Below are positions 15,514 to 23,445 of a DNA stretch of 34,430 nt, in pieces; the stretch's first letter is position 1; each line of letters opens with the position of its first letter. The notes beneath the pieces were generated by a model, which was not told the DNA's origin, ran no database searches, and was given only the letters and a program-made list of their open reading frames with translations. This stretch comes from Halioglobus sp. (GTDB lineage: Bacteria; Pseudomonadota; Gammaproteobacteria; Pseudomonadales; Halieaceae), in contig JARFQU010000138.1 in NCBI GenBank assembly GCA_029287595.1, positions 1 to 34,430 of the forward strand. The letters run 5' to 3'. The translations under genes were made by a program, and so were the position numbers.

Positions 15514-16953
15514 ATGTCCACCCTCACCCCGCTGGAAAAATGGTCCTACGCTGTCGGCAACATGCCCTTTGCGATAAAGGACGTCGCCTTTACCAGTTTT
15601 GTGGTCTTCTATTACACCCAGGTACAGGGGCTTAGCGGTACGCTGACCGGTGTGGCCATGTTCATCGCCCTGTCCTGGGATGCGATAACCGATCCGTTCG
15701 TGGGCAGTTGGTCCGATACCATACGATCGCGTTGGGGCCGGCGCCATCCGCTGCTGTTGTTGGGTGGTGTGCCCACCGCGGTGCTTTGTTTTTTGCTGTT
15801 CGTGCCGCCCGTGGGGCTGGCCGAGGCAGGTACTTTCCTCTGGCTGCTGGTCGTATCGCTGGCGCTGCGCACTTTCATTACCATTTATTTTATTCCCTAT
15901 TCCGCCATGGGGGCGGAGTTATCCAGCGACTATGACGAGCGTACGGAAATTGCCAAAACACGTATCAGCATGTCCTGGCTGGCGTCGATGTTAATGCCGG
16001 CAATCGCCTTTGGCGTTATTTTTCGCGCAGAGGGCGGCGTGGATGGACGCCTGGTGGAAGCCAACTATTTTACCTATGGCCTGGTGTCCTTTGTCGCGGC
16101 CGGAGCCACAGCACTGATCTGCCTGTGGGGCACACGTACTGTAATACCGCGTTTACCGACAGCAGCGATTGGCCAGCCTGCCTTTCACCTGACCCAACCG
16201 ATAGCAGATTTTCGCTCCGCTCTGGGCAACAGGAATTTCCGCTACAAAATGGGCGCCAGTTTGACCTTTGGTATGGTGGCGGGGGTATACCTCACCCTGT
16301 CGCTCTACCTGGCGACCTATTTCTGGGAATTCAGTAATCAGCAGTTGGCGGGCATGGTCTTGCCAACCGCACTGGGTACCGTGCTGGCATTTTCCGGTAT
16401 GGGTTGGCTGGGGCTGCGTTATGACAAGCCCGCGCTGTTGACCGCTGCCGCCATAGCGCTTGCGGTCAACGCATTCTGGATGATTGGCGCCCGCCTGTTG
16501 GGCTTATTGCCGGAAAACGGCCACCCTCTTATCTACCCCCTGGCAATGATCAGTACCTGTATCACGACGGTCATTCTCGTGGGCTTGCAAACCCTGTCGG
16601 TGTCGCTGATTGCCGACATTCTCGACGAGCAGGAACTGGCTACCGGGCGGCGGCAGGAAGGCACTTTTTTTGCCGCGGGGACCTTTATCCTCAAGGCGAC
16701 CACCGGGGTAGGCACCCTGATTGCGGGTGTGGTCATAGACCTTGCGGGGATAGAGCCCGGCAGCGCCCCCGGGAGTGTGCCGCAGCCGGTACTGCAGTCC
16801 CTGGGGTGGTTTACCCTGGCGGTCGTGTGCGGCCTCTGCCTGGTGGCATGTTGGTTTTACAGTCGCATAAGGTTGGGTCGCAAGGAGCATTCCAGAATAA
16901 TGCTGCAACTGGAACAGAGCCGCGCTGCCGGTGGCGTCTTTACCGCACAATAG
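15514..16953 (+). CDS. MFS transporter, GPH (glycoside-pentoside-hexuronide) cation symporter type
   Basis: The 479-residue inner-membrane protein has about twelve hydrophobic segments. The start MSTLTPLEKWSYAVGNMPFAIKDVAFTSF and LSWDAITDPFVGSWSDTIRSRWGRRHPLLL (about 50-79) match MFS_2/GPH carriers, in which the Asp-x-x-Ser-Asp and WGRR segments are conserved between helices 2 and 3. Such carriers import sugars or glycosides with Na+ or H+, but members near lipid and steroid genes may carry other substrates. The C-terminal part has QTLSVSLIADILDEQELATGRR, also typical. It is flanked by DUF4124 (divergent) and the metallopeptidase (convergent). Substrate unknown. Confidence 0.9.
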   Translation: MSTLTPLEKWSYAVGNMPFAIKDVAFTSFVVFYYTQVQGLSGTLTGVAMFIALSWDAITDPFVGSWSDTIRSRWGRRHPLLLLGGVPTAVLCFLLFVPPVGLAEAGTFLWLLVVSLALRTFITIYFIPYSAMGAELSSDYDERTEIAKTRISMSWLASMLMPAIAFGVIFRAEGGVDGRLVEANYFTYGLVSFVAAGATALICLWGTRTVIPRLPTAAIGQPAFHLTQPIADFRSALGNRNFRYKMGASLTFGMVAGVYLTLSLYLATYFWEFSNQQLAGMVLPTALGTVLAFSGMGWLGLRYDKPALLTAAAIALAVNAFWMIGARLLGLLPENGHPLIYPLAMISTCITTVILVGLQTLSVSLIADILDEQELATGRRQEGTFFAAGTFILKATTGVGTLIAGVVIDLAGIEPGSAPGSVPQPVLQSLGWFTLAVVCGLCLVACWFYSRIRLGRKEHSRIMLQLEQSRAAGGVFTAQ

Positions 16954-16965
16954 CCTGGCACTTAC

Positions 16966-17868
16966 CTAAAGCTGGTTGGCAGCAAATGTGTCACAGCCGG
17001 CCAGGTCACCCCCTTCGAATCCCTTGCGGAACCAGCGAACCCGCTGGGCGGAGCTGCCATGGGTGAAACTGTCAGGCACGACCTGCCCCGTGGCCTCCCG
17101 CTGCAGGCGATCATCGCCTATCGCTGTCGCCGCGCGCAGTGCTTCTTCCAGGTCGCCCGGGTCCAGTAGCTGCCTGTCCACATTGGCGGCGTGGCCCCAC
17201 AGGCCGGCGAAGCAGTCCGCCTGTAGTTCCTGGCGCACAGACAGTGCGTTGACCTCGGCCTTGCTTTTACCGCGACCGGCAGCCTGTACCTTCTGGCTGA
17301 TACCCAGCAGTGTCTGCACATGGTGTCCCACCTCGTGGGCCACCACATAGGCCTGGGCAAAGTCCCCGGGGGCTCCGTGGCGAGTCTTCAAGTCGCTGAA
17401 AAAAGACAGGTCTATATACAATTGCTGGTCCCCCGGGCAATAAAACGGGCCAACTGCCGAGCTGGCGGTGCCGCAGGCGGAATTGACCCTGCCGGTAAAC
17501 AGCACCAGGGTGGGTTCCCGGTATTGGCTGCCTGCCTGGCGGAATATTTCGTTCCAGGTGTCCTCGGTATCCGCCAGTACCACGGAGACGAAATCGGCCA
17601 GTTCCTGCTCCTTTGCGCTGAGTTCCCGGCTGGGCTGGGGCATGCTGGCACCGCCTCCAAGAAACAGGCCCAGCACGTCTATACCCACCATGCGACCGCC
17701 AAAAATGGCCAACACACCCACTATAAGGATAACCCTGCCTGTTTTGCTGCGGATCATTGCGGGTAGAAAGCGCAGTATCAGCGGGGCTGCACCCGCTGCG
17801 CTGTAGGCGGGTGATTGACCCCGACGGTCCTCGACATTGTCACTGCGCCTGCCATCTTTCCAACGCAT
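16966..17868 (-). CDS. ypfJ: Neutral zinc metallopeptidase, YpfJ family
   Basis: The 300-residue protein opens MRWKDGRRSDNVEDRRG, has one membrane helix (about 44-58, VILIVGVLAIFGGRMVGID), and then a neutral zinc protease domain. The zinc motif HEVGH is at 178-182 (VVAHEVGHHVQ), with a downstream acidic ligand candidate in QELQADCFAGLWG. A conserved RxNSACGTASSAVGPFYCPGD segment (127-147) supplies the two cysteines of the family. The domain would face the periplasm. ATG 17868 follows GAGGTG at six bases and is chosen over the longer frame. A protease role is inferred from the family; substrates are unknown. Confidence 0.9.
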   Translation of the reverse strand: MRWKDGRRSDNVEDRRGQSPAYSAAGAAPLILRFLPAMIRSKTGRVILIVGVLAIFGGRMVGIDVLGLFLGGGASMPQPSRELSAKEQELADFVSVVLADTEDTWNEIFRQAGSQYREPTLVLFTGRVNSACGTASSAVGPFYCPGDQQLYIDLSFFSDLKTRHGAPGDFAQAYVVAHEVGHHVQTLLGISQKVQAAGRGKSKAEVNALSVRQELQADCFAGLWGHAANVDRQLLDPGDLEEALRAATAIGDDRLQREATGQVVPDSFTHGSSAQRVRWFRKGFEGGDLAGCDTFAANQL

Positions 17869-18031
17869 GATTTTCACCTCAACGTGATATTGCAGGTATT
17901 TACTATAGCCCAAGTGGCAATGAACAGAACAAATCCCGGATGATCTCTTTACTGACAGCCTCGCGACCTTGCCAGCATGGGGGGCAGGGTCGATAATCGG
18001 GGTAACTGAAATTTACAGCGGGTAACCTCCC

Positions 18032-18568
18032 ATGGCGTCATTACAGGAACAATTGCTGCAGGCCGGTATGGTCGATAGCAAAAAGGCCAGGCAGATAGAA
18101 AAAGACAAGCGCAAGAAGGCCAGGCAGGTTCCCAAGGGCCAGGCGGCGGTGAATGAAGCCCGTGAGCAGGCAAGGCAGGCGCTGGCGGAAAAAGTCGAAC
18201 GCGACCGGGAAATTAATCGGCAGCAGCAAGCGGTGGCAGAGCAAAAAGCCATAGCAGCCCAGATCAAACAACTGATTGACATGAATCGTATTGATAAAGG
18301 AAAGGGCGACAGTGGTTACCAGTTTGCCGATGATGGGAAGATCAAGAAAATAAACGTGACAGCCCAGTTGCATGAGCAGTTAAGCAAGGGTCGTATCGCC
18401 ATCGTCAGGGCACAGAGCGGGTATGAGCTGGTACCCATTCCCGTGGCCGACAAGATCAGCCAGCGCGATGCCAGTTTTGTACTGGTGCGCAATGATCTCG
18501 CCGTGGAAGAAATCGATGAAGATGATCCCTACGCCGACTATAAGATACCCGATGACCTGATGTGGTAA
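18032..18568 (+). CDS. DUF2058 protein
   Basis: The 178-residue soluble protein is DUF2058 (YaiL-like). It starts MASLQEQLLQAGMVDSKKARQ, followed by a lysine- and arginine-rich coiled coil (about 20-90, QIEKDKRKKARQVPKGQAAV to AEQKAIAAQIKQ), and a C-terminal beta domain: YQFADDGKIKKINVT, LSKGRIAIVRAQSGYELVPIPVA, DASFVLVRND. The basic coil suggests contact with nucleic acid or ribosomes, but the function is unknown. The ribosome-binding site is weak. It lies alone between divergent and convergent neighbours and ends in DDPYADYKIPDDLMW, a common family tail. Confidence 0.88.
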   Translation: MASLQEQLLQAGMVDSKKARQIEKDKRKKARQVPKGQAAVNEAREQARQALAEKVERDREINRQQQAVAEQKAIAAQIKQLIDMNRIDKGKGDSGYQFADDGKIKKINVTAQLHEQLSKGRIAIVRAQSGYELVPIPVADKISQRDASFVLVRNDLAVEEIDEDDPYADYKIPDDLMW

Positions 18569-18630
18569 GTGCAGGCCGCTATTGCTAGCGCCTGTTTGTG
18601 CCAGGACGAACAGGACCACAGGAGCAGTTT

Positions 18631-19260
18631 TTACCTGACATAACCCACCACCGCTATAAAATGGCAGGCAGAGCCCACCAGCACAAAAAAGTGCCATATT
18701 CCGTGGGCGTGATTGAGCCAACCGGCCTTATCCAACAGATAAAAAATAATGCCTGCCGAGTAGGCGATGCCACCGGAGGCCAACCACCAGAAACCGCTCG
18801 CTGACAATGCGGCCTTGAGGCTTGCGAAGTCCAGTGAGCAGGCCCACCCCATGCCCAGGTAGATAATCAGTTGGCAGGTTTTGACCGCCCGCCCCGAGAG
18901 GAATATTTCCGAGAGTATGCCCACGACCGCCAGGGTCCATACCAGCGCGAGAATCATAGTGGCGCTGCTGCCTTGAACGCTGATCAGCATGAAAGGCGTA
19001 TAGGTACCGGCAATCAACAGGTAGATTGCAATATGGTCCAGCACCTTGAACACTTTTTTCAACCCGGGGGCCTGGAAGCTGTGGTATAGCGTGGACATGG
19101 TGTACAGCAGCACCAGGGTCAGGCCGAAGGTACTGAAACCCACGATGGTCATAACATCCCCGGTCTGTATGCCCAGGGCGAGTAAGGCTCCCAGTGCGAT
19201 CAGGGCGAATACCGCGCCTACCAGGTGGCTGATGCTGTTAAGTCTTTCGCCGTAGTACAT
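18631..19260 (-). CDS. trhA: Hemolysin III / PAQR-family membrane protein
   Basis: The 209-residue protein with seven predicted membrane helices belongs to the PAQR/hemolysin III group, now linked to membrane lipid homeostasis. Conserved pieces are the start YYGERLNSISHLVGA (residues 2-16), STLYHSFQAPG (about 56-66, the first histidine), and the C-terminal HGIWHFFVLVGSACHFIAV (about 185-203), which carries the other histidines of the zinc-type site. The spacing of histidines is as in the family. It is divergent from msrA. Cytolytic activity is not implied. Confidence 0.9.
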   Translation of the reverse strand: MYYGERLNSISHLVGAVFALIALGALLALGIQTGDVMTIVGFSTFGLTLVLLYTMSTLYHSFQAPGLKKVFKVLDHIAIYLLIAGTYTPFMLISVQGSSATMILALVWTLAVVGILSEIFLSGRAVKTCQLIIYLGMGWACSLDFASLKAALSASGFWWLASGGIAYSAGIIFYLLDKAGWLNHAHGIWHFFVLVGSACHFIAVVGYVR

Positions 19261-19450
19261 AGCTTGTTTCCGCTGCGTTCGGTTTACCTATCCGGTGAAT
19301 TGTACGTCCTTTGGGATAGACCTGGCTTGGATTTTTTCAACCCCGCCCAGGCCGCTTCTCTGCCAATGGAGTTAGAGATAGCGCGCCGGTGAACTTGGCT
19401 GCGATCTGGCAGTCTACCTATCATTCAAGCCCCCTTAAGGAAATACCGCT

Positions 19451-20032
19451 ATGCGACGACTTACCCTGCTGCTGTCTACCTTCTTGTTCAGCATCCCGCT
19501 CTCGTGGGCGGACTCAGCTACCGCGGTTTTCGCCGGGGGCTGCTTCTGGTGTATGGAATCAGATTACCAGGATAGAGAGGGCGTGATCGATGTGGTGTCG
19601 GGCTTTACCGGGGGTACTCTCCAGAACCCCACCTACTCGGGTAACCACGCGGGCCACTTCGAGGCTGTCAAAATCACCTACGACCCGGCCGTTGTAAGCT
19701 ACCAGCAACTGCTGGATCAGTTTTGGGTGAGCATTGATCCCTTTGATGACAAAGGCCAGTTTTGTGACAAGGGCTTCAGCTATCGCAGTGCCATATTCGC
19801 GGGTGATGCGGCTGAGAGGGCGCTGGCGGAGGCATCAAAAGTTGCAGTGCAAAAGCGTTTTGCGGACGCGGTGGTCTATACGGAGATCAGGGATGCGAGT
19901 GAATTCTGGCCGGTGGAGGAGTACCATCAGGATTACTACCTGAAAAACCCCCTGCGCTACAAATATTACCGCTGGAATTGCGGGCGTGACCAACGCCTGG
20001 AGCAGATATGGGGCCAGTCAGCGCCCCATTGA
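19451..20032 (+). CDS. msrA: Peptide-methionine (S)-S-oxide reductase MsrA, exported
   Basis: The 193-residue enzyme reduces methionine-S-sulfoxide in proteins. It has a signal peptide (MRRLTLLLSTFLFSIPLSWA), and the active-site GGCFWCMES with catalytic Cys31. The rest follows the family: VVSGFTGGTLQNPTYS, GHFEAVKITYDP, FWVSIDPFDDKGQFCDKGFSYRS, and YHQDYYLKNPLRYKYYR at the end. Cys34 or the later Cys may resolve. Exported MsrA suggests repair of periplasmic proteins. AAGGA precedes ATG 19451. A glutathione peroxidase elsewhere in the window shares the oxidative-defence theme but is not linked. Confidence 0.93.
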   Translation: MRRLTLLLSTFLFSIPLSWADSATAVFAGGCFWCMESDYQDREGVIDVVSGFTGGTLQNPTYSGNHAGHFEAVKITYDPAVVSYQQLLDQFWVSIDPFDDKGQFCDKGFSYRSAIFAGDAAERALAEASKVAVQKRFADAVVYTEIRDASEFWPVEEYHQDYYLKNPLRYKYYRWNCGRDQRLEQIWGQSAPH

Positions 20033-20050
20033 TGGACGCGGCCTGCGGTG

Positions 20051-20518
20051 TCAGCTTTCTTCGCAGGGATAATGGGCCTGAAGAATGTTGTACAGCGAAT
20101 TAGAGACATCCTCGGTCGCGTTTTCGTCCAGTGCAATGGCAGTCGCGATAGCCTCTACGACCTGTTCCCGTTCCATGCCCTGCGGCAGGCAGAAGTGCGC
20201 CAGCGCAGTCGCGGGGAGTTTGGGGTTGTAGCTGCCCATGCGTGTCATGTAGGCGCGTTTCAGGTAGTCCGATTCCTTTGGCGCGCCTTCTTCGACGCTG
20301 GCAATTACAGCCGTATCGGTGATCACCGCGCCGTCCAGGAAGCCCTCGATATAGGCATGGCATATGGCTATCTCAGCCTCTGTGGCGGCATGCCCCTCGT
20401 GCGTGCAGGCCTGGGTTACCTGGTCGTTCCACGCAACAGCCAACGGGTGACCGAACGAAAAAAGTGCTGCCAGCGAAAAGCCGACAAGTTGGCGGCGTAA
20501 AACAGTTCTGACCCTCAT
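20051..20518 (-). CDS. Rap1a/Tai-like exported protein
   Basis: The 155-residue product has a signal peptide (about 1-29, ending HPLAVAW) and a mature part with four-helix Rap1a-like marks: CTHEGHAATEAEIAICHAYIEG with FLDGAVITD, and later HFCLPQGMEREQVVEAIAT, NILQAHYPC. Rap1a/Tai domains were first known as immunity to type VI effectors, yet many members sit far from any effector, as here. The start ATG at 20518 overlaps the purK stop as ATGA, so it is translated with purK. Cysteines 38, 53, 109 and 152 could form two disulfides. A role in purine or carbon metabolism is not evident. Confidence 0.72.
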   Translation of the reverse strand: MRVRTVLRRQLVGFSLAALFSFGHPLAVAWNDQVTQACTHEGHAATEAEIAICHAYIEGFLDGAVITDTAVIASVEEGAPKESDYLKRAYMTRMGSYNPKLPATALAHFCLPQGMEREQVVEAIATAIALDENATEDVSNSLYNILQAHYPCEES

Positions 20519-21645
20519 GCATGATTCCCCGGTGTGCTGAGTTCATGGTGTAATTGCCGCACCTGCCGCTGTAGTTCCAGACTGCTGTCTGCGCTCAGCC
20601 CCAGGTGCCCCAGTTTGCGTCCGGGTGCAAAGGGCTTATTGTACCAGTGAACGGCCGCGCTTGCTGAGAGGGAGGCGAGATTGAGGGGTTGGTCCTGCTC
20701 GCCCAGAATATTCACCAGGCCGCTGTAGTGGTTCAGTTGGGTGTCGCCCAAGGGCAGACCCAGAATCGCGCGCAGGTGATTTTCGAACTGGCAGGTGATG
20801 TGAGCATCCAGTGTCCAGTGTCCGCTGTTATGTACACGCGGAGCCAGTTCGTTGACCAGCAGCCGGTTGTCCAGCAAGAAGCACTCCATAGACAGCACGC
20901 CAACGTATTTCAGGGCCTCCATGAGAGCGGTCAGGTAATTGCGGCCTGACTGCTCCAGCCCACCGTCCAGTCCCTGAGCGGGAGCCGTGGAATGCATGAG
21001 GATCCCATTGCGGTGTACATTCTCGGTAGGAGGGTAAAAAACGATGTCTCCCCCGGTGCTGCGCGCGGCGATAAATGAGATCTCCCGCTCAAACGGGATG
21101 CATTTTTCTACCAGCCACTCCCCGCTGCTCTGGCCCTTGAGTAAGGTCTTCATAGCCGCCAGGTCAGCCCGGTTTTCCAGGCGCCTTTGCTGCTTGCCGT
21201 CATAGCTATCGCTCGCCGCCTTGACTATGACCGGGTAGCCCAGCTGCGCTATTGCCAGTTCCATATCGTCGGGGGTAAGGGCGCCACAGTATTCAGCAGT
21301 GGCGATCTCCAGGCCATCCAGCATATGCTTTTCGCGCAAACGATGCTGGCAGGTCCAGACCGCCTCGTGATTCGGGTGCACGGCGCAGTGTTGGCTCAGA
21401 CCCTGTAGCAGCTCTGTGCAGACACTCTCTCTTTCAACGGTGATGGCGTCGGGATTGCCCAATGCCCTGTACAGGTCCGATGCAGTGCGAGAGCCGCGCC
21501 AGCGCACGATGTTGCCCAGCCCGTTGATGCAGTGGGTTTCTTCTTCGTGGCAGGCGACGAAGCTGAAGCGAATGCCCATACGCCAGCCGGCCAATGCCAG
21601 CATTCTCGCCAGCTGGCCGCAACCAATAATAGCGACATGTTTCAT
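20515..21645 (-). CDS. purK: 5-(carboxyamino)imidazole ribonucleotide synthase PurK
   Basis: The 376-residue ATP-grasp enzyme carboxylates aminoimidazole ribonucleotide with bicarbonate and ATP, giving N5-CAIR for PurE. Visible features are the N-terminal [19 protein letters not shown] (6-24), TVERESV, the ATP-grasp core [38 protein letters not shown] (about 181-198), [28 protein letters not shown], and HLGLS near the end. Length is typical. ATG 21645 has GGAGGAAG eight bases ahead; it overlaps purE by four bases. This gene is the step that needs bicarbonate, relevant to the transporter gene two positions upstream. Confidence 0.96.
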   Translation of the reverse strand: MKHVAIIGCGQLARMLALAGWRMGIRFSFVACHEEETHCINGLGNIVRWRGSRTASDLYRALGNPDAITVERESVCTELLQGLSQHCAVHPNHEAVWTCQHRLREKHMLDGLEIATAEYCGALTPDDMELAIAQLGYPVIVKAASDSYDGKQQRRLENRADLAAMKTLLKGQSSGEWLVEKCIPFEREISFIAARSTGGDIVFYPPTENVHRNGILMHSTAPAQGLDGGLEQSGRNYLTALMEALKYVGVLSMECFLLDNRLLVNELAPRVHNSGHWTLDAHITCQFENHLRAILGLPLGDTQLNHYSGLVNILGEQDQPLNLASLSASAAVHWYNKPFAPGRKLGHLGLSADSSLELQRQVRQLHHELSTPGNHA

Positions 21646-22142
21646 TGTACTTCCTCCGCAACGCCGTCGGTCAGGGATTGTCGCCACTGGGCGAGACGGC
21701 GGTGTAGTTTTGCATCTCCCAGCGATAATATTTGTGCTGCCAGCAGTCCCGCATTGGCAGCGCCCGGGGGACCTATGGCCTGGGTTGCCACCGCGACGCC
21801 CCGGGGCATTTGCACGATCGACAGCAAACTGTCCATGCCGTTGAGCGCCTTGCTGGAAACCGGTACGGCGATTACCGGCAGCAGGGTCATGGCTGCGACC
21901 ATGCCGGGGAGGTGTGCGGAACCGCCCGCCCCGGCGATAATCAGCTTGATGCCCCTGCCTTCAGCCTCCCGGGCAAACTGGTACAGCCGGTCCGGGGTGC
22001 GATGCGCGGAAACTATGCGCGTTTCATACACTACTCCCAGCTCGGTCAGCATATCTACTGCGTGCTGCATGGTATCCAGGTCGGACCTGGAGCCCATGAT
22101 GATACTGACTAGAGCTGGCGGAGGGTTGTGCTGTGCGGTCAT
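21642..22142 (-). CDS. purE: N5-carboxyaminoimidazole ribonucleotide mutase PurE
   Basis: The 166-residue class I PurE converts N5-CAIR to CAIR in purine synthesis. Motifs: [12 protein letters not shown] (15-26), [15 protein letters not shown] with His47, [14 protein letters not shown] (about 71-84), and [28 protein letters not shown]. These are the substrate-phosphate and active-site loops. Its ribosome site AGGAG lies in the 15-base gap after the transporter gene, and it overlaps purK by ATGA. Same strand, same operon. Confidence 0.96.
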   Translation of the reverse strand: MTAQHNPPPALVSIIMGSRSDLDTMQHAVDMLTELGVVYETRIVSAHRTPDRLYQFAREAEGRGIKLIIAGAGGSAHLPGMVAAMTLLPVIAVPVSSKALNGMDSLLSIVQMPRGVAVATQAIGPPGAANAGLLAAQILSLGDAKLHRRLAQWRQSLTDGVAEEVQ

Positions 22143-22157
22143 ATGGGGCTCCTGTGA

Positions 22158-23093
22158 TTATTGGCTTGCCAGCCACTGGCTGGCGGTCAGGTAAATGGGT
22201 ATCCCCACCATGACATTGAATGGGAATGTCACCGCCAGGGAGGAGGCGATAGCCACCCCGTGATTGGCTTTAGGTAGTGCGGTCTTCATTGCCGCCGGGA
22301 CGGCGATGTAGGAGGCGCTGGCACCCAGCACTGCCAGCAGTGCGATACCTCCTGCAGAGAAACTGAGGGCGTAGGCAAGCAGGCCCCCAAGGAGTGCGCC
22401 TACCAGCGGCATTACCACACCAAAAGCGGAAATGAACGGCGCCCGTAGCTTGATGTCCGCCATGCGACTTGCCGCGACGACGCCCATCTCGAGTAAAAAC
22501 AGGGCCAGTACGCCGTGGAACAGGTCACCGAAGAAGGGCATTACCGTTTGCACCTGGTCTCCAGCCCAGAAACCGATCAGCAGACTGCCCGCCATCAGCA
22601 CGATGCCCTGGTTGCAGAACATCTCGTGTAACAGCGGTCGCCATTGGATTTTCTGGCCCGGGCTGCGCGCCAGGGCGATGCCGACCGCTATCGCGGGCAT
22701 TTCCAGCAGCACCAGGAAAAGCGGGAAGTGGGGTTCGTAAGGGATACCGCGAGCTTCGAGTACTGCCACCGCGACGGCGTAGGTACCCACGCTGACGGAG
22801 CCGTAGTACGCTGAGATAGAGGCCGCATCGGTGCGGGAAAAATGCCCGATTCCAGACAGCAAAGGGAATGCGATTAGCGGTATGGCCAGTCCCAGCCCGA
22901 TAATGGCGATAGACTGGGGGATCAGGCTGATACTGGCATGATTGGCCAGCGCGACGCCGCCTTTCAGCCCAATCGCTATGAGCAGGAAAATGGTCAGGCT
23001 CTGGTACAGGGCGGTCGGCAGCCTGAGGTCCGACTTAATGAAGTGCGCAAAGGCCCCGAGGATAAAGAACGCGACAACGATATCGAGCTGCAC
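22158..23093 (-). CDS. sbtA: SbtA-type sodium-dependent bicarbonate transporter
   Basis: The 311-residue membrane protein with about ten helices matches the SbtA permease family, which imports bicarbonate with sodium. Characteristic parts are VVAFFILGAFAHFIKSDLRLP (start), IAIGLKGGVALA, YYGSVSVGTYAVAVAVLEARGI (about 110-131), LLIGFWAG, FFGDLFHGVLALFLLEMGVVAASR and LGASASYIAVPAAMKTALPKANHGVAI. GTG at 23093 is chosen because the longer frame to 23234 has a non-membrane head that overlaps the upstream gene, and GGAG lies eleven bases before the GTG. The gap to purE is 15 bases. No SbtB-like PII gene is adjacent. Bicarbonate specificity is inferred by family. Confidence 0.88.
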   Translation of the reverse strand: MQLDIVVAFFILGAFAHFIKSDLRLPTALYQSLTIFLLIAIGLKGGVALANHASISLIPQSIAIIGLGLAIPLIAFPLLSGIGHFSRTDAASISAYYGSVSVGTYAVAVAVLEARGIPYEPHFPLFLVLLEMPAIAVGIALARSPGQKIQWRPLLHEMFCNQGIVLMAGSLLIGFWAGDQVQTVMPFFGDLFHGVLALFLLEMGVVAASRMADIKLRAPFISAFGVVMPLVGALLGGLLAYALSFSAGGIALLAVLGASASYIAVPAAMKTALPKANHGVAIASSLAVTFPFNVMVGIPIYLTASQWLASQ

Positions 23094-23101
23094 GGTGACG
23101 T

Positions 23102-23323
23102 CTACTCCGTGCCGGACCGGGTATCCAGGCGAAGCTTGGCCGGGCGCAGCTGGCGGGAGTCTTCTGTCTCTGCCTGCGATCTGCTGGCCAGGGCGATAGC
23201 CGACAAGCCCAGACCCACGACAAACAATGACCAATCCGCGACACCGCTGGTTGCCAGGTAGGCACCGCCGGCGCTGAGAAACGCGCCGCAGACCAGTCCA
23301 AACAGGATTTGTTGCTGATTCAT
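23102..23323 (-). CDS. Small two-helix membrane protein heading the sbtA-purEK operon
   Basis: The 73-residue product opens MNQQQILFGLVCGAFLSAGG, with helix 1 at about 6-26 and helix 2 at about 29-47 (WSLFVVGLGLSAIALASRSQ), followed by a charged C-terminal tail of about 26 residues (DSRQLRPAKLRLDTRSGTE). AAGGAG lies nine bases before ATG 23323. Its stop is eight bases before the sbtA start, so it is in the same operon. No known family is recognised; it may be an accessory subunit or regulator of the transporter. In cyanobacteria SbtA is regulated by the PII-like SbtB, but this protein is not like it. Unusual and worth attention. Confidence 0.8.
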   Translation of the reverse strand: MNQQQILFGLVCGAFLSAGGAYLATSGVADWSLFVVGLGLSAIALASRSQAETEDSRQLRPAKLRLDTRSGTE

Positions 23324-23384
23324 GATGATGAGCTCCTTGAGCGGTTAACAGGTTTACGGGAAGCAGTGTGCCTGAAAAATTTGA

Positions 23385-23430
23385 TAGATAAAAATAGATA
23401 ATGTTTAATGCTTATATAGATAAAAATCTA
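23385..23430. promoter_or_regulatory. Repeated AT-rich sites, probable operator of the divergent LysR regulator
   Basis: The 122-base space between the operon head (23323) and the LysR start (23446) contains TAGATAAAAAT twice (23385-23395 and 23417-23427), 32 bases apart or about three helix turns. The second copy belongs to the palindrome TAGATAAAAATCTA (23417-23430), an arm of five with a four-base centre. This matches the paired-site layout that LysR-type regulators use upstream of divergent targets, though the canonical T-N11-A is not exact. The sites lie just before the regulator's start, so autoregulation is likely as well. Confidence 0.5.
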
Positions 23431-23445
23431 ATTATAGGAGAAGCC

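Noticed and set aside
19393..19409. TTGGCTGCGATCTGGCA before msrA, a GG-N10-GC match to sigma-54 promoters
   Set aside because: The -12 part is TGGCA instead of TTGCA/T, and msrA is not a usual RpoN target. One such near match is expected by chance in this much sequence.
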